A stretch of 64,000 nt of DNA from Scortum barcoo (lineage: Eukaryota > Chordata > Actinopteri > Centrarchiformes > Terapontidae). Position numbers and translations under genes: made by a program. The stretch lies in NCBI GenBank assembly GCA_023238725.1, contig CM041550.1, positions 3,235,544 to 3,299,543 on the forward strand. Direction: 5' to 3'. Shown here piece after piece: positions 22,385 to 35,559 of the stretch. The notes under the pieces are model-generated. The model was given only the letters and a program-made list of their open reading frames with translations, ran no database searches and was not told the DNA's origin. The first letter of the stretch is position 1; every line of letters begins with the position of its first letter.

Positions 22385-24320
22385 CATGATTGACTTGGTG
22401 TCGACACACCGGCGACTGAAGCCGCTAATGCTAACGTGTACCACCAGTTCGTAATGAATGATGAATGAATATTGTTGTATGAAATCATCTTCTGACTTCA
22501 ACATGAGACAAAATGTGTTATTGCACCACTATTTCCTGGGAAAACCAGGAAAATAGAATCAAAATGTACTCAAGTTAAAGTCTGAAGTATGAAGTCTCTA
22601 TAAAAAGGAAATATTTGGTAAAAGACAGTGTGCAGTTCCACCTCTTTTTACAGAGACAGAAACTTGGTTTGAGACAGCAAAACTAACGTTTCATGACAAT
22701 AAGATGCAGAACTGTTGTGTTTCATCAATCAGTGAGAGGCCACATCAATATTTATTCAGAAACTCGGAGTCCTTGGCTGAAGACGTGAACTCTTACATAA
22801 GAAGAAGAAGTTCTCCGGATTAAAAAACAATGCAGAGCGAGCGCCGCACAAAAAAGTACATTTTGAACATCGAGGGACAAAAAGGTTGTATAGTTTCTTT
22901 TTTTTAACACTCTCAGTTCAGGAAGTTTGTTGATCAGTTATGACACCATGCACCATTTTTTTTCAGGGTTTGAGGCATGACAGTGCTCAATTTCATTAAA
23001 GGGAGGCGATGCTAATCAAGTAGATCTTTTCAGTGAATCTTCCCCCTCAAACTGACAAGAGAGGAGTCAACATGACGAGGCAGGGAGAGGAGAGAGAGGA
23101 GGCAACGGACAAACTGATGCTGGAGAATGGATGGGTAGCAAAAACCGAGACAAGAGAGCGGGAGGGAGCGATAGATACAGCGAGCGAGAAACTGATTATG
23201 ATAAATGTCAGTCTATTATTGCCCGAACAGAATTTGGGACAGCGGGAGGGGGGCAAGGCGGAGAAAGGCTGAGAGGAGCCGAGTGGGTGAGGCGAGAGGA
23301 AGCGAGAAGAGGAGGAGGTGGGCTGGAGGTTAGTAGAGCGGTAAGTTCAGGAGTGTGTCGTGAAAATACTGAAACACACTCACACACACTCACACACACA
23401 CGGTCTAGACTGTTAGCAAAATATGCTGTCGACCCTGAGCGATGCAGTCGGGCCGGTCGGCGGCTGGTGTGTCGAAATCTCAGCATGAAGTCACACAAAA
23501 CGGACAAATTACTGCTCCTCTACTGAAGGGTTTAACGTCAACACATCCAAAATGGATTACTACATCCACAATGTCGAGATGTGCAGGACAATTATCTCAA
23601 AACTGGCTGCATTAAGTTAATGAAGAGGTCGTCTGATAATCATACAATTACAAGAATCCTCAGATCATCATATCCTCGAAATGTAAAACAGATAATGAGG
23701 CTTTATGATGGATTTGTTTGTGGAGGCTGATTGAATCCAATTTATTCCAGCAGATAACACTCACAACTCTCCAGCAGCACCTCCAGTTTATCCCAAATAA
23801 ATACTGCATGCTTTGCTTGGGAAAGAGACAAAATTATCCGTATTTATTCTAATGTTCTGTTGATGGAGACTGTTGTCTCATAGTTTAATCAAAATATAAT
23901 CTGATTGTGTGCAGTGAGACGACATCTTTAATCGTTATCTGTTAAAACAAAATAATTTATTTATTTGTCGTGTGCTAACTAATAGTTTAGTTTAAGTGTA
24001 CAGTGCATATTTTTCCTACATACTGTCGGGTGGATGTGAGACGCAGCTGTTCTGTACACAGTCCACTAAAGATGAACAGAGACGTGGCTAACTTGGTGTA
24101 AAAAATGTATTTTGGGTTTCTCTCCAAATGAAAAAAGCAGGTTTTGGTTTTCTAATCAGGCACTAATCTGAACAATTAATGTCACACTTGCCACATCTTC
24201 TTATCCAGCAGTGTCCAGTCGTCCCTGCAGCACTGAGCTAAATGCCTGTGTTAGTATATTTAAAACATATTTCCTGTTCACAGTTTAGCATGCAAATATA
24301 TAAACAAAAAATATCGGACA
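22385..24320. other. Intron sequence, nothing recognised
   Basis: Includes a purine-rich patch at 23035-23345 and a short CA run at about 23380-23401. The 131-codon plus and 99-codon minus frames overlapping here are low-complexity shadows of each other. Confidence 0.5.
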
Positions 24321-24329
24321 AACTCGAAC

Positions 24330-24600
24330 TTTGACTTGAAGGTGGCGCTAGATTAAAAGTCAGAGGATTACCAAAGTTATACAACTTATCCTGAGTATAA
24401 CATCAGTGTATGAACCAACTTTTATAGGAATCGATTCAACAGTTCTTGAGACAATTCATTTTCTGTGAACCTTGTGGTGGTGCAAAATAAAAACTCAAAG
24501 AACCATCAAACTCATTCAGATTCATCACCTGAGGGCTGTAATGTCTGCAAGCAAGTTCATAAAAATCTATCAAATACCTGTTGAGATATTTTAGTTGTGG
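24330..24600 (+). repeat. Fish repeat fragment (GGTGGCGCTAGA ... GTTGAGATATTTTAG)
   Basis: AGGTGGCGCTAGATTAAAAG, AGTCAGAGGATTACCAAAGT, CACCTGAGGGCTGTAATGTC and CCTGTTGAGATATTTTAGTT follow in the order known from an abundant perciform repeat (recalled, not searched). Same family as 11045 and 62225. Confidence 0.55.
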
Positions 24601-24782
24601 ACAAGCCGATTTGTCACCGCCACTTCTGGGAATCTGCGTCCCAAACAACCCGTTGTGATCGTCTCACATCTACATCCTAATAAAGAAAACTCCTCACGCC
24701 AAGTTCATATCGACCTTCACAGCAGAGCACTAAAAAACATCCTGACTGTAAACGACTGTCAGTTTGTGGACGTCAGCGGGTG

Positions 24783-25085
24783 ATTAAAACCACACAGAAC
24801 ATCACCTCTACAGAGCGTCTTCTTCAGTGATATCGGTGAGGTGTTGGTGTCTGCAGAGCCTGAAGGAAACAAAAAAAAAAACAACAACCCGAACAGCAGC
24901 CTGCTCATCCTGCTGCCGTCTGGAAAGAGATGGAGAAGTATCTGCCGTCGTACCACCGACTACAGAGCAGCTTCTTTCCTCAGGCCTCAACATCTTTTTG
25001 TTTTTTTTCTCCTGTAGCATAAAGGGACTAAAAACATTTCATTGTGCAACCCCGTGTTGTCGGCCAATAAATGCAACTTGACATG
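24783..25085 (+). mobile_element. CR1/L2-type LINE 3' fragment
   Basis: The plus frame reads SLLILLPSGKRWRSI, then RTTDYRAASFLRPQ, the C-terminal end typical of CR1/L2/Rex1-like fish LINE reverse transcriptases (LPSG+RYR and R...NSFFP patterns). It is followed by CATTTCATTGTGCA and CAATAAATGCAACTTGAC, the usual short 3' tail. 5'-truncated and dead; same strand as the tails at 20.4 and 22.2 kb. Confidence 0.75.
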
Positions 25086-25089
25086 ACTA

Positions 25090-25500
25090 CAACAACATGT
25101 CTGCTGTTTATAAGTGTTAGAACGGTGAGTCAGATTTCTTCATTAAAAAAGGAATTTGATCAAACAGGAAATATTAACGATTCAATTCAGAAACATAAAT
25201 AGTTAAATGTTGTGGAAGAAAAAGGTTCAGTCCCGATATAATCATCCTCTGTGCAGCCAGGTAAACACGCAGGTTCCCTTTAAACAGAGTGATTGTAATT
25301 ACGGTCAAGTGTCACTGCTGAGAGAAGTAATCAGTTTCTGAATGTGTCTGAAGTGGAACGCTGAATTCGAATTTTTCTTTGAACTCGGTGAAACTCGCCG
25401 CAGACGCTAACGCAGCCGGGTTAACGGTAAAAAAAAACACAGGAAATGCAAATATGATCGGAAAGAGGAACTAGCGCACAGGTTGAGTGACACGTTAAGG
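25090..25500. other. Intron sequence, nothing recognised
   Basis: Unique-looking, no gene. Confidence 0.5.
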
Positions 25501-25839
25501 CCGTGTGTGGGGGTGTGTGTGTGTGTGGGTGTGTCTGACTTTTCTTACTTTCAGCAGCAGTTACTCTGGGAAAATGTTCATATTTGGGGCAGTGGTTCAG
25601 GTTAGATTTAGGCACACATTGGTTGTGGTTAAACTTATGGTAAGTCTTCAGGAAATTATTGTAAGTGTATGTAAATGCCCCTGAAAGTGACTTAAGTGTG
25701 TGTGTGTGTGTGTGATAAGCATAGACAAGTGAAAGTAATAGTGAGATGAGCTCAGTTAGACAGAAGTTGCGTCCAGCTGTGAGCACCTCACCCTGCTCCC
25801 AGCATGTGCTAACTGTAGGATGTGTGTGTGTGTAGGTAT

Positions 25840-25875
<36 letters not shown>

Positions 25876-26410
25876 GTATGAGTGCATGTGTGTGCATTTG
25901 GGTGCAAACCGGGACACGGATGCAAACGGAAAAAACACCTAGGGGTTGTAGGTGGATCCCAGGAGTCAATGCTATGCTTGCACACACACACATATTCACT
26001 ATTACACACACATGTTCACCAACACACACACACATATTCACTAATACACACTATTAAAAAAAAATACTGTTTGTTTGGTCTCCTTGAAAAAAAAACAACA
26101 ACAAAACGTTACGCAATATAATCTCCTTATGTAACAAACTGAAGTCACTGCACATAGACAAACACATACATACACACACACACATACAGACACACCATTG
26201 CAAAGACAAACACACACACAAGAGACAAATGCAGGACACAAGGTCAGAGCCATGTAAAGCAGATGTAAACACACACACGTAAACACACACACATACACAC
26301 AGCCAGAGAAAAAGCAGGAACATTAACAATAAACAGATGTTCAGCTAAAGTGTGTGCAATGAAAAAACACACACTTTTCACACACACAAACATTTTTCAT
26401 TCATTTCTGT

Positions 26411-26450
<40 letters not shown>

Positions 26451-26600
26451 AACACACATAAATACAGTAATGCAGTGTTGTGACCCCATCAGCCCACCGG
26501 ATGTCTATGTGTGTGTGTGTAAATGTGTGTGTGCTCACAATGTTCCCATGTTGCTCTCCAAGTCACACACACGCGCACACACACACACACACACACACAT
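25501..26600. repeat. Cluster of (GT)n and (CA)n microsatellites
   Basis: GT runs at 25502-25530, 25697-25714 and 25842-25873, then CA-rich DNA from 25979 to 26460 including a pure run at 26415-26448 and another at 26573-26599. The strand of the purine-pyrimidine alternation switches from GT to CA at about 25975, so the two halves form an imperfect inverted pair. All long frames here (up to 206 codons) are repeat translations. Confidence 0.92.
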
Positions 26601-26639
26601 TATGGGGTGCAATTAAGGATTGAGTGAGTATTTAGTGAG

Positions 26640-28340
26640 CATACAACAACACGGCACTAATTAATCAACTAATCATCCACAGATTTATAACCGTGAAATG
26701 TTTGTTTTGTTGATTTGAACATCCTCAGCACAAAATACACTCGGTTTCCTCTCACAGTTTTTTAAATAATCGTGAAACATCCTGTGCCAACAGTTTCTAT
26801 AAAGACTGATTTGAGAGGTTCATGTTTGCAGTGCCGTATAAATCCTGCTCCTTCTAAAAGCCTCTGCTCCCCGAGCCTCCTTCGGGATCATCTTATTCCC
26901 TTTCTGGAGCAAAGTGTCGGGTCTGTCCTCTGAAAAAGCTCTGCTGCTCTTTACTGGAGACGAAGAGGTCAACCTGACGTCAAATCAGTCCTTTTCTGTC
27001 GTAAAAGCATGTTTGAAAATATGAATGAGGCCTAAATCTCTCATATATAGTGCATTAAATTTAATCTTTGTCATTTTATCTGAGCGTCTGAATCGTCACA
27101 TTATGCAGTCTGTAGGTAGGTCCTTTAAAAATCCTGATGACGGACCAAAGATAAAGTGTGATGCACAAAGTGATGGACACAAAATACAAATAAAAAGTCT
27201 AAATTTATTGCTCACCTATGAAGTAAAGTAGTTTTTATGATACAGAGAGATGAATACAGCGTCTTCTTCACCCAGCTGCACAAAGCTGGAACAGACTGCC
27301 CCGCCTCGGGGAGGATGAGCCTGAGTTTAATTTTATTCATTCAGATATTTAGTTCATATAAACCGACTTCATGTTGGAGTTTATTTAGACTGAAGCAGTA
27401 ACACGTCTGTCTGCTGGGATCTTTTTCTGGAAGCTGCAGTAGCGGTCGCTAACAGTTAATGTTTGTCATGACAATCAAGGAAATATTCAGATTTAAGAGG
27501 TTTTTCTGTGAGTTTACTTCTTAAAAAAAACAACCTGAGCTTGCCGCCATTCTTTTCTCTCTATTTTGCATATTTTGGATGCAACTGGGTTGCGAGAATC
27601 CAACAAAGCTGTGATTGGTCAATTTATGAGCACAATACCAATCTCTAAACATATAGGAGCTCAAATTTCTTTATTTTAGTGTCAGTTTCAGTTTTTCCTT
27701 GCATTGGATTGAATGAATTTGGATACAAGAATTAATCTGTTGTAGTAATAATCTCTCTTGAAGCACATCCCTCTGACTTTATGAGCGTATTTTCAGTTAA
27801 ATGAATATTGGGAGGCAAACCTTCATTTTATCCAAACTTATTAAGACACAAAACTGACAATAATTTCTTTTTCTTTGTGACTGAGTTACAGAAACGAGTG
27901 AAAAAGAGAGGGAGCATCATTTTGGCTCTCCAGTTCGCCAACAAACGAACAAATAACCCAATTGACCACACCAGGAAGTAAAAGGATCACGCTTAACTTC
28001 TGCAACAAATCCAATTAAGTTCACTCTGTTTTTAGTTTCCAGCTTCATGAAAGTGACGCAAACTGTCAAATACAGTTGAGTTTTGGACTTTGCAGACAAA
28101 GAAAACCTTTGTGACTGCTCAGATCTGCTGATACTATTCATTAAATACTAAAAAAAACAGTTAAAATCACAGTCATTTAAGATTTCGCTCATTTGTTTTT
28201 AATACTTCTGTGGACCAACAGAGAAAAACAAACATCTGCATACACTTCACAAACAGGCGGAACTATTTAATCTGAAAATGACGAAAAAACCTTCCTGTTC
28301 CCACAATCCAGGCTGCTATTACAGCTGATAAAAGTTCACT
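26640..28340. other. Intron sequence, nothing recognised
   Basis: AT-rich, no repeat or gene I can support. Confidence 0.5.
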
Positions 28341-28346
28341 AAGAAA

Positions 28347-28752
28347 ACACACACACACACACACACACACATTCATGCACCTGAAGCAGCATTAGTCTAA
28401 GAAGCAGACTACTTTTCATGGCGTCCTACATTCGAGTCGTTCCCATCAGTGCTATTTGTCACTGAAATGACCTCCTATCAGCCTCACACTCATTAGCAGC
28501 ATGTCGCGCATATTTTGTCTCTCACACACACGCTGCCATCCATATGCAGCACATACTTTTGTTTTTTTCATGTACTGACATTCGCCTCGGCTCTATCATC
28601 TCTCGCACACACAAACACACACACACAGAAAATGCTATATATAGACCCTCCTTTAACACCGCCTGGTCTCACAGGAAATCTTATATGGCCCTCTCCATCG
28701 CTCCTCCACCTACACACACTCAGAACAGGTTGAATTTATATTTGTCATGTGG

Positions 28753-28789
<37 letters not shown>
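28347..28789. repeat. Two (AC)n microsatellites
   Basis: Pure AC at 28347-28371 and 28755-28789. Between them lies unique DNA with CATTAGTC and CTCATTAGCAGCATG words, possibly regulatory. Confidence 0.9.
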
Positions 28790-28793
<4 letters not shown>

Positions 28794-28899
28794 GATTCAT
28801 GAATACTCATTTAGCAGCTCTGACCCAGTTATTAAAGAAATATAAGAAAAGAAAAGCAGACAAAAGCGATTGATAAACACAGATTTCATTGTGACGAAA

Positions 28900-31230
28900 A
28901 CATCAGTGTGTGTATTTCAGTTTCATTGTTGGGCTTTCATTTTCTGGTTGGTTCATTTCTAAACTGTATTAAAAGTTCTTTACAAACAAGTCAAATCCAA
29001 CAAAACTCGTCTTTAAAGGAAGCGCAGAAGATTCATAAATGATAAAATGAGCACGGTGAAATTCACTTTTAAATTAACGCCTTTATTTATTTAAAAGAAA
29101 TTTTAAAAAAGGCGGAGCTGTTGGTCGATGCTGTGGTTTCTGCTGTTGTTCACTCAGTTATCAAGTCTCTGTTTGTCAGTTTCTGTCTGTAACGTCTCCA
29201 GAATTTGTTTCGTCGGCATGTTGTATTGTTTCATGATTTGTCTAAAAGCTCCGAGCTGAAACAACAAATTTAGTTCGTTTCATGAACAGACGAAATGGAG
29301 AGCAGTAATAAAAGTGAAACATCCACTAATATCTGCTGATAAAGGTCTGACCGTGTGTTGATTTCATTTTGAAAGATGAAACAAAGTGCAGTCAGCCTGT
29401 GTCATGTTGAATATTTGAGTTTGGCTTTCCAGGAATTATCTGTTCCTGTTTTCCAGGATTAATATCTGCATGATCTCAGGATTTATAGCCTGTTGGAATA
29501 AGATAATGAATGAATAATATTTGATGTACTTTCTTTACTGTGGCCAAATATTAGATGTGCTGTCCATCCTCACATCAGAGCAGTATTCAACAGGTGGACT
29601 GATATTAATAAAGTTAGTTACCTTTTAACTTTCTTCTAATAATAAAAAACTATTAACAACTGGTTTAAACTGAGGAGAAGCTGCAGAAAGTTTCGGCTCA
29701 TCAAACACTTTGAGGATTTTTTAAAAATAAAAATATTACCACATAATCTAACAGACGTTAAAGAAAAACATAAAAATATGAGACTGAAAGTTATTTCATG
29801 TTCAATTATCCACAGTTGCCTTTTTAATATAAAACTTTATTTAGAGATCAAAAGAAATCCTTCAAACCTGTCACTTCACCCACCAACCAACTCTGGAAAC
29901 GAGCCTGAAAGTTTGAAGAATAAATAATAAGAACTTCAAATTCAGGTAAGAATGTAGATTTCTGTTTGGATTTTTCCTCCTTGAAAAAAACGGTGACAAA
30001 CGAACAAAAAAGTGACAGATCTCGTAACCACGAGGGCGTAACACAGTCATGTGTTGCTGCTAATTTTGACGCCACTGAGGAGATAAAATTGATTCAACCT
30101 GACCGAGAGGCGACGGTTTGGGTGCATTTGGGATTCAATCATCTCCGGGGAGCTCGGCGTGACTCATGCAGCTTTTAGCGGCGTTATCCTCCGACTCTTA
30201 CTACAGCGTGATGAGCGCTAATAACAGGAGGGATTCAGTTTGTTTTCAGCCCACCTCAACATTAAACAGCCGACTAAAACTGCACAAAATAAAAGCAGAT
30301 AAGAGAAGATTTTTAGTTGCATGTGTTGTCATAAGATTTATTGAAAAAATGACCCCAAAATAAAAAGAATTCTAATTTATATACTGATCATCACTTTAAA
30401 ACGTTAACACGTTAACATGTTAAAATCAACAAAGCATCAGTCAAGTTTCATCAGAGTCTCAGTTGAGTGTCTCTCATGGGAGGCCCTACAGCGCTTCTTC
30501 CAACCACTCTCCGTCACTCCTCCCTCTCTTCATTCTCCTCCTGCTCCACTTTTTTCGCTGTATTTTTACTCCCTGTACATGCATCTTTTTTTTTTCTCCT
30601 ACAAGCTCCAGCAATTGTCGTGTCTCTGTCCCTCTTCTCCCCCCCCACCCTCCTCCACCCCTCACAGCTGGAGAGGACACACACAGGGCAGTAATGAGAG
30701 CACACAATGAAGTCTGCAGTGATGCACGCTTTCAGAGGCCATCGTGGATCCCCGTAACCATGGAAATAAGTGCCACCGTCGGTGGCACACAGATGTAGAG
30801 CTCTTGACTCCTCAGACACCAACATGCATTCATTCTCAAAAAATCTTTACTCCAAACAGTTTGTCGGCACACCACTCGCAGGGGGGAGGGGCAGCTCGGA
30901 CATTAATGCCTCGGGGACAAAAAAAAAAAAAAAAAAGGCCAACAATCATTTTCCAGCCAACGCAGAGATGTGCATCATCTGACACACAAAAACATACAGA
31001 CTCACAAAAATACAGGCAGAAAATGATCAAAACTGCAGCGGTACATGTCAAAATCTGTCCGTCCGTCCCTCCATTATCTCTTCACACTTGGCCGGTGTCT
31101 TTTCGAGTGTGAAGTTGTTTTGATGTGCAGTTCGTAAGCAGCAGTTGTCCCTTTCTGTACATGCAGGCACCTTCTGAAAATATAAAGAAAGGCCAAGGAA
31201 GGGCTGAGGAGTAAAGGATGATCATGAACC
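28900..31230. other. Intron sequence, nothing recognised
   Basis: Mostly AT-rich. A pyrimidine-rich patch covers 30490-30670 and a poly-A run 30920-30937. Frames up to 122 codons on both strands here are low-complexity. Confidence 0.5.
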
Positions 31231-31289
31231 ACAACATCTATGATTCGCACTCGAACACAGACCTCTCTCTCTCTCCTCCTCAGCTGTTA

Positions 31290-31510
31290 TCTCACCCGAG
31301 AAAACAGCAAAGGGGAAATTAATCTTCAAAATATGCGATGCTCGAGGCTTCGTGCGGCTGATAGCGGGGCTGATCGGCGGGCTGATAACTTAGCGTGCTG
31401 AGTCAGGAGCATATTGAAGTCTAAATGCAAATTAGACGGCAGCTAATGTGATCCCTTCTTCTGTCAAAGGTCAACACCATGTCAGAGATCACACAAGATG
31501 GGTTTACTTT
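31290..31510. promoter_or_regulatory. Candidate enhancer-like conserved element
   Basis: Repeat-free block with ATTAATCTTC, CTAAATGCAAATTAGACGG (octamer ATGCAAAT), GGCAGCTAATGTGATCCC and TGTCAAAGGTCAACACC (nuclear-receptor DR1-like, AGGTCA half-site). Such packing is unusual in this intron. Function is inferred only. Confidence 0.4.
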
Positions 31511-31684
31511 GAAATTAACTGATTTCACTGAGATATATTGTCAACACCACAGAAACAAGAGATTAAATATGATCACAGTAAAAACTCACCTCAGACTCAC
31601 TTATTGATGATTGATCATCAAAACCTAATTAGGAGCAATGACTAACCAACCAAAACAGAGAAAGACCAATCGATAACCCCGTCC

Positions 31685-31880
31685 TACATACAATCCATCC
31701 ATCCATTAATCATCTGCCACTTCTGCAGGTTGGAGGAAGATAAGTAAGCTAGTCCGGTTACTTTCTCAGCTCCTCCTGGGAGATCCCGACGTATTCAAAG
31801 GCCAGATGGGACACGTAATCCCTCCGATGTTTCTGGGCCTGCCTCAGGATTTCCTGGAAAACCTCCAGAACAGAGAAAGA
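31685..31880 (+). repeat. Teleost repeat fragment (ATCCATCCATT ... TCCTCCTGGGAGATCCC)
   Basis: CCATCCATCCATTAATCATC, then TCTCAGCTCCTCCTGGGAGA, CAAAGGCCAGATGGGACACG and GTAATCCCTCCGATGTTTCT, TGGGCCTGCCTCAGG. This order is known from a very abundant fish retroelement-derived repeat (recalled). Truncated at both ends. Confidence 0.65.
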
Positions 31881-31889
31881 CTGATGTAA

Positions 31890-33230
31890 AAACCTAACAT
31901 GGCTCAAAGGATGGAGACGAGGAAACCTTTAAGATGCGGCGTCTTAAAGTCAGGCCTGCACAAACCCACAGTGGTGACATGAGGATGACACATGAGCTGT
32001 CAATTGGAAATTTGACCTTGAAAATCGCCCGTTGGGTCACGGTTCAACGGGCAGGAGGGTCGGCGTGCAAAGTCGGGCTCATTTCCAGGTGAGAGGAGAG
32101 GAAATTGGAAAGAGAATTGACAGAGAGATCGGCTCTTGCGCTTTATTTAAAGTCGGGAGTTTCTATTCGGCGAGGAGAGTGTGAGGCCGACCCGCGCCGC
32201 CGCACGGCTAATGGTTCAGTACAACAGTGTTGTGGGACACGCCGTTCAGAATTTCAATTACATCAAGCGACAACACACCCAAGCACACAAACATGCGAAC
32301 TGTATCTGCCCCACGCGGCTCTCAGGTGTGCAATAAGACTATTTTCATTCAGCCTCAGTTTCATGCTTCACTGACATGCTCAAGTCCAAAGCAGCTCTCA
32401 AATACAGCGGCGAGATAAGACCTGAACTCGCTTAATGGAAAGGTAATTGCTCAAAACAAATTACAAAAAAAAAAAAATCACATGCACACATATATATTCA
32501 TAAATTCACATAATTTGCACACACACACACACACAGCGAGGTAAAGAGCTCGCAGAGGGAACACACACCTCGAGCTATCTCTGTTCTACAGTCGCATCCA
32601 GTTGCTCCACGTTATTGGTTTTAATAAGACGTCTAGACATGAACCTCCTCGAGCAGGAGAGAAGGAAATAAGGCAGCGGGGAGACAAAACGCTGAAGACA
32701 CGACGACAAGAGCGAGGAGAGACACGAGTCAATAAAGCAGGAGGAGAAAACGATCAGGAGGAGTACCGACTTTATCAGCGCTGATTGTGATTCCTGATCG
32801 ACTCCTGCAGTTTGATTGAAAATTGGTTTGAATTGATTTGAGCCTCTGATCAGTAAGACTTGTGTGTTTATTTATTACATTATTGATCTGACTTTAACAG
32901 ATCCACCGGATCAAAAGGGAAACCTCTTGAATCGGTCTGTCGAGTTTATAAGAGCTCACAGTCTGAATTCAAACAGGTCACTGCAGTTCAAATATTTGAC
33001 TTTTTCCCCAAATGACAGCCCCATTAAGCAGATTAGGTTTCGACCATGACACGTCCGATCCACATGAACACAGCTTCTTTGTCAATGTCATAAAATTCAG
33101 AGTTTCCGCTCGGCCGGTTCATTAAGCCGCGGTGAGCCACGGACCGTTCGACCTCGTGTAACCTTACATGAAAGGTTTGAAGAGTGAGAAATACTGAACT
33201 TTAAATTGGGAGGAAAAGAGAGCAGAATGG
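31890..33230. other. Intron sequence with a short (AC)n
   Basis: AC run at 32519-32536 and poly-A at about 32465-32478. No gene. Confidence 0.5.
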
Positions 33231-33235
33231 TGCTC

Positions 33236-33640
33236 TGTATAGACAGATCGGCTTTATTGATCAGGTGAACACATGCAAGAAATTTGACTGTTTTTGTTCG
33301 ATGCTTTCTCAGTGCGTACTCAGAAATATAAAATGCGGACAAGGTAAAAACAAACATTAACATACAGTACTATGTTATACTATAAGTATAAATACATTTA
33401 AAAGTACATATATACACAAAAAAATAAGAAATAATGTTAACGGCAGTAATATGTAGACAGTGTGACAATAGTGCAATTGTGAGAGTGTAAAAGAGGCTAA
33501 AATAAATATGATTATTGCACCAAGGTGTTTTAATATACAAGAGGTAGGTGAGTATATGAATTTGTGTTTGACAGTGGTGATGTTATAAATGTTAAAAAAG
33601 TATTAATTGTACTAAAAATGAGAATAAATGCTGAGTTTTG
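33236..33640 (-). mobile_element. LINE/SINE 3' region, minus sense
   Basis: On the minus strand it ends CAGTCAAATTTCTTGCATG, GTTCACCTGATCAATAAAGC, i.e. an AATAAAG-ended tail; upstream on that strand is the AT-rich run with GTGCAATAATC and ATTGTCACACTGTC words usual for fish LINE 3' UTRs. No coding remnant. Confidence 0.45.
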
Positions 33641-33649
33641 GTCTCAGAA

Positions 33650-35040
33650 TCGCATCAGGTTCATTTATATTTTCATTTTACACCACAATGCGCTGAGAGT
33701 TTAAACATATATATAAATGTTAAAAAACAAATAAATAAATACAGTTACTGATATACAGTAACTGTCAGATGACACTTGATGTATTTTTGAAGCTGCTGAT
33801 GTGCTGCTTTCTTTCTTTACGCGGCCGTGTAGATAAGGTGTAATAGGCTAAAGACGGCGTCATTGACCCCTGAAGTCAAAAGTGATTTGAAACTGCTGAT
33901 CGTATGAAAAGGTTGTAATCTTTAGCCTCGGCTCAGTCTTATTAGAGTTCATGATCAACTTTTTATAAATCATGTGTTGCTTCATGTACCTAACATTGTT
34001 TTTGGATTGTTTTTAACTTCTGGATGCCAAAAGAAACTCCTCCGACTACTGATTAGTGCAGAAAAACAGACAGAGACAGAGGATCCAACACGTGTGAATA
34101 TCAAATACATTATAAAGAGCAAACCATTCATCAGTGTGAGTCCGAACAGCTGAGAGGAAAAGTATGATGGACAGAGGCGAGCGGAGGAGAGAAAAGAGAG
34201 AAAGACAGGTGGATTTAAAGCGAAGCTCCTGATAAGATAAAGCGCTGGGGAGGCTAAAGGAGGGACGTGGGACACAATGGCAACAGGACAGGAAGAGGGA
34301 TGAGGCGAAGACGGAGGAGACGAGACAGTCGAGTGTGTTTATTGTGTGTTTGTGAGTGTGTGCACAAGTGACGGGCGGAGACAGAGATGGAGAGGACAGC
34401 TTTGTGCAGAGGCAGACATGCAGCAGTGCTAAATAAATCAGCCGGCGCTGCAACTAAAGTGTGACTGAAATGTTTACGATACGCTGGCATAATGGAGAGA
34501 CAGACGAGAGAGAGAGAGAGGGAAGCCCGGCTGCCTGTCATCCAACAGAATAAAATGTAGAAAACAGGGTGGAGGTGGATCTTTAATAGGTAAGGCAGAC
34601 AAAAGAACACCGAGTTAAGAGCCTGCGCATCAGAAAGGATGCTTGTTAAAAACACCCACGCCTATTATTATCGATAAAAGCCCACGTAACGGCAGCATCG
34701 AGACATGACAATGTGCCACGGACCCCTGAAAAGCCAACGCAGGCATGTTTCTGTAAATACTCCGGTGGGTGTTCGCAGATGCGTCTGTGTGCTCGTGGGT
34801 GAAGAGTTCAAACTGTCACGAGTTTCGGGCGTCGACGACACGAGAAGCTGGCAGAATGTAAAGCACAAAGACTTTCGAAGAACCTCGGCTAAATCACAAA
34901 AAGTACCCCAACATTTTTTTCTTCTATATAGTTGTATGTATGAATCTTTTTCTACAAATTGTTTTGGTACTGTTCGATTAAACTCTCTAGGTTTTCACTT
35001 AAATACATAAAAAAAAATGTAAGCAATCTTTCATCATAGA
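33650..35040. other. Intron sequence, nothing certain
   Basis: A repeat-free block at 33790-33900 (GTGTAATAGGCTAAAGACGG, GACCCCTGAAGTCAAAAG) and another at 34640-34720 (CCTATTATTATCGATAAAAG) may be regulatory. The rest has purine-rich patches at 34190-34320 and 34495-34535. Confidence 0.4.
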
Positions 35041-35045
35041 GATTT

Positions 35046-35095
35046 GACAAGGCAAGGCAGCTTTATTTATAGAGCAAACAAGTGCATTTCGATTT
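35046..35095. repeat. Fish repeat end (GGCAAGGCAGCTTTATTTAT)
   Basis: Matches the start of a widespread fish repeat (GGCAAGGCAAGTTTATTT-type, recalled). Confidence 0.5.
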
Positions 35096-35329
35096 CCATT
35101 TTTTTCACTTAGTTTGCATTTTGCATCATTAAAAAAAAAGTTTGATTGAATTTGATTATTGATAAAAGCAAAGTGTGATTAAGTGCAACGGAAACAGACT
35201 TAGTGAATAAATCCTGAAGTACACGAAACAAGTGAAGAGCTGAAAACATCAAATCTCTGTGGAGCCTCACATTAAACATGAAATTAATATAAACATCATA
35301 TTTCCATCACATTTTCTACATTGTTTTGG

Positions 35330-35554
35330 TTTGACTGAAGCTCTTTTAATGAAATCTTTTCATGGCGCACTGTTCCTCTGTGATGGTTTAATGGAGTCAG
35401 ATAAAGAGTTGGCGCCACCAACTTTATATGCACCAACTATTCATTTAAAAATGGTGGATGGAAACATGCATTAATCTACATTTTGTCTGGCAGATATCCT
35501 CAAAATTCAGTTTAACTTTCTGCCACATTTAGATGTAAACCTGGCTAGTTTAAA
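35330..35554 (-). mobile_element. MITE-like fragment, same family as 9810-10154
   Basis: In reverse sense: AGGTTTACATCTAAATGTGG, then GCATGTTTCCATCCACC and GTTGGTGGCGCCAACTC, paralleling the left half of the element at 9810. The far end is not clear and may extend back to about 35100. Confidence 0.5.
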
Positions 35555-35559
35555 CTGGA

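Noticed and set aside
25421..26041. 206-codon minus frame
   Set aside because: Mostly Thr-His repeats encoded by CA dinucleotides.
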